This document shows, piece after piece, positions 33,966 through 44,340 of a DNA stretch of 64,000 nucleotides. This DNA is from Citrus sinensis (Eukaryota; Streptophyta; Magnoliopsida; Sapindales; Rutaceae). The position numbers and the translations under genes were made by a program. The stretch is taken from NCBI RefSeq assembly GCF_022201045.2, contig NC_068561.1, forward strand, positions 22,946,501 to 23,010,500, written 5' to 3'. A model generated the notes under the pieces. It saw nothing but the letters and a program-made list of their open reading frames with translations, was not told the origin of the DNA and did no database searches. Within the stretch, counting starts at the first letter, position 1. The number at the start of each line of letters is the position of its first letter.

Positions 33966-35429
33966 CTATTTACCTGCAAAAGAAAACATACTGATCAGTG
34001 AATCGATTCTTTGCGTTTCTTCTGGTAACCATAACGCTAAAAGTTTCAGAGAAAGTAAAAGAGACGTTACCGTGTTCCCCAAACACTTTTCTTATGAAAG
34101 TAAGAAAGATTATAATTAAAGCTACTCCTGCTAATAATCCAACGATAATTGCAAATGTCTTCTCTCCCTCATTGCTAGATTTATCTGCCATGAACAATGA
34201 GTCCAATTTAAAATGTGACTTGGAACAACGAATATTATTTAACACACTTACATTTATGTAAAACACTATTTAATAATCCAAAATTTAATTCCATGAATAT
34301 TCATTAGAGGGCTTTGGTCCCCTAAAATTTAGCCCTTTCGGTTAAATTTTAGCCTACTGTTATGTAAATTTTGTGTTTGGTCCCTCAAATTTATAGTTTT
34401 TATGTTCTATGCTCTACAAATTCATAGTTTTTCTCATTACAGCTCCCATTGAACCAAAATCCTGATTCCCCAACTGCTTTATTTTTGTGAAATTTAACTT
34501 GATTAAAATTGAACCAATTCGAGTCCAAATTTGTTCATAATCATTGCTGAATTAATCACATTTTGGGACCAAAAGAAAGGGGAAGAAAAAAAGATATGCT
34601 GAATCAAACAAAGTGAGCCAAGTCATCAAGTGATTTTGGTGATGAGACCTTGACGTGCGGATAGAATGGACTTACCATTATGATCCTTGTAAGAATTTGG
34701 AGCTTTACCCGTAGAGTACCTCACGTAACACTTGCCTAAAAACATATCGCCATAATCAGCAGTTCCACAATCACTTTTCAGCCGTCCGATCGCCTGGACC
34801 AAGCAATCCTGACACTCTCCCGCGCTCAGATCCCCCACGCACTGAGCCAGGCCCTGAACATCCCGTGCCCCACCAACTCTGTAGGGACCGCTAGCCGTCA
34901 TGAGCCCTTGCAACACAGCATCTCTACGGCCCATAGCGTCAGGCTCGTACCCAACGGACGGCCCACATTTCTTAAACACCACGGTCTTATCCTCGACGCC
35001 CAGGAACGTTGCGTTGTCATATTTTACGTAACAGCCCTGGAGCTGAAGCGCCCCCCCGCAGTCCTGGTAGCAGAGGCCGCCGACCTGGGTGACGGCACGT
35101 GCCACGCACGTGGCGCAGTCGGGCATGGACAGGTCACCACGGCATTGGTAGAGCCCGTAGACGACGTCTTGCGGGCTTGAGCCCATGATGGTGAAGTTGT
35201 TGTAGGACGAGTACGTGGCTGAGTTGACTAGGGATGTTAAGAGCGAGTTGAGGTTTGACTCGTAGGCTGAGCTTGGTGTGTATTTTTGTTGGGCGCAGCC
35301 ACCGAAAACAAAAGAATCTGTTGAAGAAGAAGAAGAAGAAAATGAAGGAATTGATAGGAACACAATTATGAATGAGAAGAGTAAGAGAAGAGAAGTTGTT
35401 GAAGTTGTTTTTGTTTTTGCTGCGGCCAT
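33966..35429 (-). CDS. Plasmodesmata-located protein (two DUF26 domains, TM)
   Basis: Three coding exons, 35429-34676, 34184-34071 and 33973-33966, join in phase to give 291 aa. Order: signal peptide (hydrophobic SLLLLFSFIIVFLSIPSF), two cysteine-rich DUF26/Gnk2-like domains with the C-x8-C-x2-C signature (CRGDLSMPDCATC and CVGDLSAGECQDC), then a single transmembrane helix (FAIIVGLLAGVALIIIFLTF) and a short tail RKVFGEHGK. This is the PDLP architecture: type-I membrane proteins at plasmodesmata that regulate callose and cell-to-cell traffic. The last exon contributes only GT-AAA-TAG, completing Gly-Lys-stop. An in-frame ATG 15 codons upstream (35474) is possible, but the codon at 35429 leads straight into the signal peptide. 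Confidence 0.93.
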
Positions 35430-35474
35430 GTTTTGAGAAATGGGTTCTGGAATATGAATAGAATTTTGTTCCAA

Positions 35475-35903
35475 GATTAAGGTGAGGGATTATAAAAGAA
35501 GCAGCTATAGGCTCCGTTTTTTCAGCGCAAGTATTTTAATGTTGCAATGAAATTGGTCATTGAACCATGAAACCAATTGCAATTTAGTTCATAATTTCGC
35601 TAGAAAAAAGGTGTCATGGCACAAAAAGATAGGGAAAAAGAAATATAGGTTAGTGGAAAAAGTGTGGGGACAGTCTTGTGGTAAGTTAAGAATTGACAAT
35701 TTACGTTGTTAAATTAGTATGAAAAATTATGTATCAAATTATGTCGGTGAAATTTTATCTAAAGTGAAAGTACCTCTGACAGTAACAAAATTATTATTCA
35801 TTTGCATGCAAAGTGTTCTTCATTCCCACATATGATATCAAACATGAATACTTTATCTCCGTATCTTTTTGGATTAATCAGTCAATTATTTAGAAGCTAT
35901 TCT
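35475..35903. other. Upstream region of the PDLP gene
   Basis: Probable promoter and 5' leader of the PDLP gene on the minus strand. No conserved motif I could assign with confidence. Confidence 0.4.
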
Positions 35904-35911
35904 TTTAATTT

Positions 35912-36044
35912 AGGAGTCTTGTTAAGTTAAGTCGATGCAATTTACAGTTTTTGTAACATGACAGTGGATCCCACTACCATGTCATAAATTTTTGCATGTT
36001 TTACCATGACTGTAAGTTACATTAAATGTAACTTAGCCAAATCC
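35912..36044. mobile_element. 133-bp MITE, copy 1 (hAT-like)
   Basis: A short inverted-repeat element, GGAGTCTTGTTAAGTTA at the left and TAACTTAGCCAAATCC at the right, with internal GTAAGTTAC/GTAACTTA palindromes. The flanks TTTAATTT (35904-35911 and 36045-36052) are an 8-bp duplication. It has the same length as, and clear similarity to, the element at 42381-42513 (shared ATGACAGTGG and CATTxAATGTAACTTAG). Confidence 0.75.
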
Positions 36045-36052
36045 TTTAATTT

Positions 36053-39000
36053 AATTTATTACTTGCACATTCCTAGAGTAGACTTAGTGTAAAGCTGATA
36101 AATTGAAATTTTAGATTGAATTAGTGGTTAATTACACAAGACTTTATAAAGTATATGCAATGAAAAAAATCACAACTTCTTGGAGTGGTGTAGACAAAGA
36201 AAACAACTGTACCAATCGCACTGAGCCGGGCATAGTTGGTCGTTATGGCACGCTTCTAATTTTGGCATACAAGTTAGAGATACATACCTCTTCTTTTGGG
36301 GCTCGTGATGCTGGGTATAAAAGAAAGAGCATAGAGCAGTATCTAATTAGGCTGTCATGGGAGTTTTGATTTCTTTAGGAGGAAACAGACCAAATGAATT
36401 TGAGTGGAAGAGGAGAAACTGATACAACTTAAAATTAGAATTTATCCATGACGCACGTACAAAATTTTTAATGCGTCGAGTTAGCACGTGCGTACACTAC
36501 TACACTGGCGTAAATAATTCTTTCTTTGCCTCTCTGCAACAAGACATGCAATGAAATCATGTGGTCTCTCATCTCATCTGGGTGTTTCTAACAGTACAAA
36601 ACACAGAAAGAGATGGAAGGAAGAGATTATCATGTCACATTAATTCAGTGATGTCGTTTGAGATTAATGGCAGCTTTGTCTTCTTCAATTCGCACCGTCC
36701 CAAAAACTGACATTTTGTTTGTGTGGTGCCTACGAGCGATCACCACATTCATATCCTCCGTCGTTCCTCTCATTTTGATCCCAATTTTAATTATGACATT
36801 AATAATGCCCTGATCAGCTGTAGGTTCCGTTTTAACCTAAACGATCTCTTCAGCTAGCTGGTGGTACCCAACCCAATCCATTGTCTCACTCTCAAGTCTC
36901 ATCATGTGTTTTACATCCATTGCGTACTTTGATGCCCGTGTATAGACATGCAGTCTCCCTGATGCGTTAATTTCCTAGTGTGAATGGGCCTCTTAAATGG
37001 GCCTTCGCATTTTGCCAAACTCGAGCTAAATCGATTAAGGCCTAAGAGGGCAAGCCCAATAGGCAGCGTCCATTTATGACTCGGTGAATTAATTGGAGCT
37101 CATATTCACATCAAAGAAACTAAAAAACAGAATGCATTTTCGATTCACAATCCAAAACAATTTTTAAAGTTTTTAAACTAATTTGTATACAATTTAAACA
37201 CAATCCTTGCAAACAATTTTATTATAATTTTTATATTTTTTGTTTCACTTCAAATCAGATCTTGCGTTACGGCTTATCTTAATACTTGTTTCAATTTCTT
37301 GAACAATCCATAGAAGATAATTTTAAATAAAATTACCGCCCCCCTGACGACACGGCAAATAGAATTATTTAATGTTGCTTGGATGGTTGGATAGTTGACG
37401 TCATGACAGGGGGGGGGGGGGGGGTCTTAAATTGCTTTCATCTAGTAATATTATTAAATGAACGAACAATAAAATAACCAAGAAAATTGCTTTCATAAAT
37501 TCATTTGGTTACGTTAAAAGTCCAAACACAAACACAACCAAAAATCCAACATGTCACCGACCGACCATTTTGAATTCTGGAAGCAATTTTGAAATTAAAA
37601 TACAAAATATCCACCAGCCACGCATGCCGTGATCTTGGTTAAAGGCGGATTTTTATATCACACCACGTAAGACTCCAAATTCTCTATGGGGTTGGGGGAA
37701 GATGAACTTAATAACTTGTTACCAAAATGGACTTTATTACTTCTCGATGGCCCGTCCAGTGGAAAAGGTCGTTGAGCCCAAAGGCCATTCCATTGTTGGA
37801 CGACCATTTCAAAATTCCAGTGCAAAATGACAGATTAAAATATTACGCTAAAGTCTAAAATCTCAACGACGGTTCATTTCACCTCAAACGGATATCAACT
37901 TCGTACCGACTTCTCGTGACACACATGATTACCCTTTGACCAAGCCTCCATTAGACATTGCAATTCTTGCAAAGCTTGTAATGCGAAAGTAAAAGTTGCT
38001 GCGGTGTTTGACAAACGCCCTACCCTGCGGTTTTAATTTGAAAAATTCAGATAATAGTCCCCACTCTTAATGAAAACCGTACAGAATGGGTTTGCTGGTT
38101 GGGTTGGGTCATTCGGCTTTTGTCTTTCGCATGTCCAATCGCTACCTGCCTCAGAAAAATCCCAAAGAAATCTTCTTTCGTTTGAAATTAGAAATGCGAA
38201 AGCAAAACGATTCATGTTCTAGAATCAATCTATACTTACTTGGACTGGATGGATTATTTCTCAAATCAATCAATATTTGTTCTTTATGATACAACTTTCT
38301 ACAGTCCTCTTATAGAATCCGTTCGCGTATTAGTGTTCATTGACCTTTTTAAGCATGGCATATTACTCAACATTAGAATATGAACTCACATTTCCTTTAA
38401 TCAGATTTCATGTTAATTATCAGTAAGGTAAATGTTAATACAGACTTTTGTATGGCCACTTTCGTTTTTGACGTTTTTCGTCTATTAATTAACATTTGAA
38501 AATTCATTGAATTCGTTAAGACAATATTTATATAAATGTCGTCTCTTATATTTGTTCCTCTTTTCTTAGAGTTAAGTAGACAGGATTCCATTACCTAAGT
38601 ACTGTTAAATCATACACATAACCAAAATCAACTTGCCCATTTACCAAAAACATTGCATTCGAATTTCGTTAATTATGCCACGAAGAAATTTTCTAAAAGA
38701 AAATGAAAATCACGTTCGTAATTAATACGGCAACGAACAACTTGCAGGACTACTTGGTCAGCTCATTTGTGCGAACTGGTACTGCTGCTGCGGAAGTCCA
38801 ATTCCAATACGTGTTAGGCAGTTTGACAATTTTAATTGTCAAAAGAATTATATTCTCTGTGTAATCTTCACCACCGGCGTTATGACTTTTTGGTGTTTAG
38901 GTTCGAGCAATTTCAATCACCTATTTGGAAAGCTAAAAGTATGGTTCATAATTATTAGGGTTTACACTCTTGGAGATTGTTGTTTGACTTTTCCTAATAA

Positions 39001-39829
39001 ATCTCGTCTGAGGAAGGAGCTTCATTCTGCTGATATTATAAGAATATATATATTTAATGACGTTTTTTGTTTTGCACCATTTTTATTACTTCCAAACGTA
39101 GGAATAAATGACTTGTGCTCTTTGATAATTTTCATTTCTCACTGAAGTCTCTAATAACTTTTTTTTAAAAAAAAAAAATCATTTATTACATCTCTTACGT
39201 TGTAATTTTCTTGTATTGAGGATCTTTAGTCACTCTCAATATCTTCCAAGCAAAACTATGAACCAAGTATTAAGATAAGAAAATTTAGATGGGGGAACCT
39301 TAGGTGCAACTGTGGCACCGCGCCACAGTTGCACCGTAGCCTGATCCAATTTAAATGGAAAAAAAATCAGTCGTACAACATTATAATTTTTCCTTTTTTT
39401 TAAAAAAAAAAAAACCCTCATCTACTAAGAAGCTGTCTATTTCTTGTTAAAGTTTTATCATAAACCTAGTGAACCCAACCTCTATCTATAAAATAGTTCT
39501 ATATGTATGTGTGTGTTTAATATTTATTTTCTTATACATATCGAACTCTTACGTTTAAATACGTTAAATCCTTAAAGGAAACTATTTATTTCTTAATTAG
39601 GAGCCTAAGATGATTAGTCTTGACAATTAGGATTCGGACACTTGCTCTCCTACAAAGTTCAAGGCCTATTAATAGGCTGCAACAAATTAAAATTTACAAA
39701 AATAAAAAAACTAAAAAATTATGTTATTTTTGTTATAATTTAGAGCATGTAATGAATAATTAAACTTCCCAAATAATAGAATTAAATATTCTTAAAAGCG
39801 CCTACACTCTAAGCTTCCTGATTTTAAGC
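36053..39829. other. Long intergenic stretch with simple repeats
   Basis: No gene is supported. It contains a run of 16 G at 37409-37424, a small palindrome at 39303-39335 (listed separately), and A/T homopolymers. Several 60-90 codon ORFs (36124-36369, 38882-39145 and others) have no domain or splice context. Confidence 0.5.
39303..39335. repeat. Short palindrome of the GTGCAACTGTGG type
   Basis: GGTGCAACTGTGGC, then a short GC-rich centre and GCCACAGTTGCACC, a near-perfect hairpin. The same motif builds the longer hairpin at 59851-59952, suggesting a common small palindromic element. Confidence 0.6.
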
Positions 39830-40080
39830 ATTTACGAAGAGAAGAGAGTGGTGGGAAGAGAGAGAGAGAGAAGAAAAACAAACAAAATAATAATTGTGGA
39901 ATAAGTGAACCAGAAAATTGGATATCTGGTCGACTGGACGGGAGAACAAATAAAATAAAAGCAAATTAAGCCGAAGAAGATGGCATGATGGCACCTCCGA
40001 AACGACGTAAGACGTGCGTGCGCGCGTGGTGCTGAATGAAGCCCACTGCATTTTCTGACTCTGCACTGCACCCGCAGTTA
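39830..40080 (-). promoter_or_regulatory. Possible orphan promoter/leader-like patch
   Basis: On the minus strand this patch is CT-rich (TTCTCTCTCTCTCTCTTCCC around 39857-39872) and preceded by GC-richer text with ACGTC and GCGCGC motifs, resembling a plant promoter with a pyrimidine leader. Two overlapping minus ORFs of 79-80 codons show no family. No gene follows on this strand, so it may be a fragment or a noncoding transcription unit. Confidence 0.25.
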
Positions 40081-40504
40081 CTAATAATTTTTTTTTTTTT
40101 AAAGGAGTTAAAAACAGGGTTATTACTACTAAGATATTTTGTGGGGGTGATTCACCCTACAGTCGTCTACATATCATTAAGTGGTTTTTTCTTCTTTTTT
40201 TTTTTTTTTAAAAAATGATTCTTTGATTATCTAAAAGCATGTAAATTATTTGATATAATATCCTCAAATTACTAGAGTTGGATCCAAAAAAATAGACCTT
40301 TTCTCTTTTAAATCAAATATTGATAGTTTCCCCAAGAGAAAATGGATTAAATATTGATGAGGACATTATGATTTATCCATTCGCCATGGGTCAATGGTCA
40401 AACGTGAAGATAGCCTCAAGTGTATGCTTGGATCCATAGCCACAAACCAATGAACCAGAACCAATTTAATGGTTTTGAAATGAAAATAAAAATAAAAAAT
40501 AAAA

Positions 40505-42010
40505 GAGAAATGCTAAAGGTTGAGAACGCTGAGAGAACACTGAGAGAAACGGCAGGTTGTGCTGCTGTTTCGTGTTCTCTCAGCTCCCCCCCAACAAGAC
40601 TAAGAAAACGAACCCCCACGTGAAAAAATACTTCAGCTCAAGTCACTTTTGCCAAAAGCTACCGTTTGGCCCCACACTCAAGTCACTTTTGTCAAGTGAA
40701 TTATGCCCCCTACGTGAAAGTTTGAGTTCTCTCCTTACTCATGACTAAGCAAAGCTAAGTTTGAGTTTTCTCCTTACTCCTTCACTCGTTCACTTCTCCT
40801 TCGTTTCTCGTTCACTTATTTGCTCATCACAAACCATCACAAACCAAGATAACTTGCTCCCATTAATTTCAAATATTAAACTGCTTTGTTGAGTTCTACA
40901 ACCTGAAAGTACAATTCTTTCAACATTCTAACAATATCCTAGTTCACAATAGATATCAGAAACAAATGTTGACATATTTAATGCCAATCTTTATTCCATG
41001 AGAACTTAAAAAATCCAAAAGAGATGCATCTACCCTACATATCTATTTACACAACAAGTGTCCCTTCAATTCCAACAGAATATACATGCCTCAATCTTAA
41101 GATTTCATATGGCACTGATATTAAAAATTTCATCAACTGATAGAAGCCACCATACAATGGCAAAATATATATGTTTATTATCAAAGAACAAAAGGCATCA
41201 TTTGGGCAAATTAAAGAGACAACTATTCTCAGCCATTCTTCTCAATATGGGATAGACTTCTTGTATCGTCATATCCACTCTCAGCACCATAGGCTGATTG
41301 TTCCTTATGCAATCGGCGCCCTTTACAATCACCCACTTGAGGGACTTTTGCTCGACACTTTGGGTGGAGCCCTCTCTTTTCTTGTCTCGGGAATTACTGC
41401 ACGAACCACCGTGATATTTTTCAGCTTTGCTGTGGTTAAAACTGTTGATGATCACTCTGGGCTTTGGTTGCCTGGCAATATCTTCCACTTGTTCTTCCAG
41501 AACAACACCGCTTATCACGATGTCCACCATCAACTTCAGGGCTTGAAGTACAACTATTCTCAGCCATTCTTTTCATTATGGGATAGACTTCTTGGAACTC
41601 ACATGCCTTACCATCTAGTCAGCTACCTGAAGGAGGTTTTGAGGCTCGGCTAAAGAAAGACTAGATGCTATTAAGACAATTTGACTGTATCATAAATTAA
41701 TTATTAAAATAATTATCAATAATACAATTACCAAAATAATTGTGGGAGTTGGAGTTCATGTGGGAGTGCTGGAGAAGGAGTTGAAAATATAAAGGAAAAG
41801 GATTTGAGAGGGAGTGAAGGAGTGCTGGAACGGATCTGTTGAAAGCGAAGAAGGAAGTGGAAGAAAGAAAATGATTTGAAAGTCACATGAGGGGCATATA
41901 TATGTTACTCACGTGGGGGGGGGGGGGGGGGGGGGGAGAGAACGAAACGGCAACACAAGCTGCCGTTTCTCTCAGCGTTCTCTCAGAGTTCCCGATGTTT
42001 AGCAGCACTC
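40505..42010. mobile_element. Pack-MULE carrying a sphingoid base hydroxylase fragment
   Basis: About 1.5 kb with terminal inverted repeats of roughly 80-115 bp. Left inner text GAGAGAAACGGCAG and TTCGTGTTCTCTC is mirrored at the right (CTGCCGTTTCTCTC, GAGAACGAAACGG), and a second shared block CCCCCACGTGA/TCACGTGGGGG lies further in. The flanks AAAATAAAA (40496-40504 and 42011-42019) are identical 9-bp duplications, typical of Mutator-like elements though low in complexity. No transposase is present. The cargo is the 3' part of a sphinganine C4-hydroxylase gene (41215-41653). The right arm contains a run of 22 G at 41915-41936. Confidence 0.85.
41171..41653 (+). pseudogene. Captured sphinganine C4-hydroxylase piece (SBH-like)
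   Basis: An open frame of 160 codons. Residues from about 30 on read LYRHIHSQHHRLIVPYAIGA, ALYNHPLEGLLLDTLGGALS, TVDDHSGLWLPGN, then YHDVHHQ, PFFSLWDRLLGTHMP and a stop, the C-terminal half of plant sphingoid base C4-hydroxylases of the fatty acid hydroxylase superfamily. Two of the iron-binding His clusters are present (HSQHH and HDVHH); the first cluster and the N-terminal membrane region are missing. Sphinganine hydroxylases make phytosphingosine in the ER. About 50 bp at 41215-41264, immediately upstream, repeat the frame's own 3' part (41548-41600), so the junction is rearranged. The piece is intact over its length, so transcription as a chimeric ORF is conceivable, but an active enzyme is not. 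Confidence 0.8.
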
Positions 42011-42380
42011 AAAATAAAATTGTATAGTAGATAAAGATGCTGACACTTTTGTGTACAGGCAACCTCACAGGATAGCTAAAAATATGCCCGCACACAGACA
42101 AAGCTCATGCAGCTTAGTAGCTTACCTTATTTTTCTGTAAGCCTTTTCAGTTTTTATCCTAAATAAAAAATAAAAAAAAATTAAAATTTGCGCACCCTCC
42201 TTCCTTTGCTAACTATTAAATATTAGCTTTTAGGTTATACAAATTGAACTTGACATTTAAAAACTGAAGACGTTATGAGTGTACATGTTATTTGTACTTT
42301 CATCCAATAAAGTTTACTCATTGCATATTGATATTAAAATTAATCAATATCAATTGCAAGTATAAGAATAACAATAAAAA

Positions 42381-42513
42381 GAGTTTTGCTAAGTTCCAAT
42401 CAATATAGCTTACAACTTATGCAAAAATATGCAAAAATTTATAGCATGACAGTGGGGCTTACAAAATGTTACAAGGGATGTAAGTTCCATTGAATGTAAC
42501 TTAGGAAGACCCT
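42381..42513. mobile_element. 133-bp MITE, copy 2 (hAT-like)
   Basis: Left GAGTTTTGCTAAGTT and right AACTTAGGAAGACCCT form weak inverted ends. The flanks AATAAAAA (42373-42380 and 42514-42521) are a perfect 8-bp duplication. It has the same size as the element at 35912-36044 and shares internal blocks with it. Confidence 0.78.
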
Positions 42514-42521
42514 AATAAAAA

Positions 42522-44300
42522 TACACATATGTTATTATTTTATTGGATATTATAATTATTGGCCCTCAATTTTTTTTACATGAAGAATAAATATAAAATA
42601 TTATTAAATTTTAAATTTTAATGATTTTTATTGACTTTCTTCTTATCTGATGGTGTTCAACTATGGGTTATAGTATTTCTAAGGTATTGTAATTGGATTG
42701 TACAAGATAACTATGCCAAACGCACCCCTAATATGCACGTATACTCAATTATTTTATTGTTAAAAATGCATTTTTAATTTAGCATAGTGTAAATGTATGT
42801 ACTTTTTAAAATACACACATTAATTTTCTATTTTAAAATTTTTTATTATAAAAGTTGTCCGTATTTTGAAAAAAAAAATACAAACCTCTACAAGTCATAA
42901 TTTTTAGTTAAAAACGTTGTATCGTTAGTGATAAGAAAATCGTACGGCAATTGTGAACACAGATTTAATATGAATGGCGATGAAATGGATATTGTGGGGG
43001 ATGCAACTATCCGAATCGGTATTAGTTTGGTTAAGCATATTTTCATCACCAATATCCATCCCTTTTCCCTATCTTTTATATCTCTTTTTTTTTAGCATCT
43101 GCATATGTTTAAAAAAAAAAGATACTTTAATTATTTAGTTCTAGATGAATTTGTAACACTTTATTTTCAAATATTTTAAAAAATCATTTTTAAGTTTAGA
43201 TAAATATTAATTATAATTTGATGATTGTTAGGTTTAATTTTAATTACTATACTACTATATATTTGGATCGAAAATAAAAGTCTCCACTTTAGCACTTCTT
43301 TGTATATTTTTCACTCCTTCCAACTTATCATGATTTGAATATTGTTCTATTATAAGTTATTTCCAATTAGGACAATGTTTTAGATAGTTAATAAATATAT
43401 AGTCTATTAAACAATTAAAATCTCCAAGTAAATGTTTATGATAATATCACGTCAGATGATTGTTTCAATTATTAAATTACTAAGTACTAATTTTTATGTT
43501 TTAGGATTCACTGTAATATTTATTTGATTTAACTGTTAATTTTACCTTTTAAATTCTAAAAAATAAATAATCAATAGCCAAATGAGTTTAACAAGCGAGT
43601 AATGAATATTATTGTTTCATAGTTGTACTCAACCCGCCCAATCAACGGATATAAAAAATTGTATCAGTACTTAGTTTTTTTATAAAACGACGTGAAATTA
43701 AATCCAATATCTTCTTTTTTTTAATATTGTTATACAAGACTATTACTGATATTATATCAGATATCACAATTATTATTTACAAACAGATTATATAATTGAG
43801 ACCTTCTTCGTGGCATGTACTCATCTGAAGTGCTGCCCAGATTCTTTAAATCCTCTCAAATATTTGATGGTTGTCCACTCCACTCACATTTTATGAGGAA
43901 TAAACTAGTTCCACTCAATTATTTGATAATTAAGGGATGATTAAAATTAACCCTTATAATAATTTTATGGAGATTCAAACACCTATACTCAATATTATAA
44001 GTGCAATGGTTCTCCTACTAAGTCAAAGGTCTATTATTAAATTAAATTAAATCCAATATCTGACCCTAGCATAACGAACCCGTATTCGTGAGGATTTTTT
44101 TGTCATCCCTATTGGGCGTTGTAGGCTAAGTAATTTACCAATTAGATCCGAACCAATTTGAATCGAATGGAACCGAATCTGAACCGAATAGTGTCCTGCC
44201 CTAAAAATCAATTTCTTGATTTTGCCGAAACAAAAATTTATTTTGTTGCATTTTATACGAGGAAATAAATATTTGGAGCATTTTTCTATCTCTCTCACTC
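42522..44300. other. Intergenic, upstream of the PheRS gene
   Basis: AT-rich. Near 44150-44200 a GAACCAATTTGAATCGAATGG and CCGAATCTGAACCGAATAG stretch resembles the ends of hAT-like elements, but no partner end is found. The last 60 bp before the ATG are a likely 5' UTR. Confidence 0.5.
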
Positions 44301-44340
44301 TATACACAGTAACGAGACGAGACGGAGGGAGGGCATAGCG

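Noticed and set aside
41198-41533. 111-codon minus ORF in the Pack-MULE
   Set aside because: Antisense shadow of the captured hydroxylase frame.
44140-44210. End of another hAT-like element (CCGAATCTGAACCGAATAG text)
   Set aside because: Only one end is visible and no matching partner or 8-bp duplication was found.
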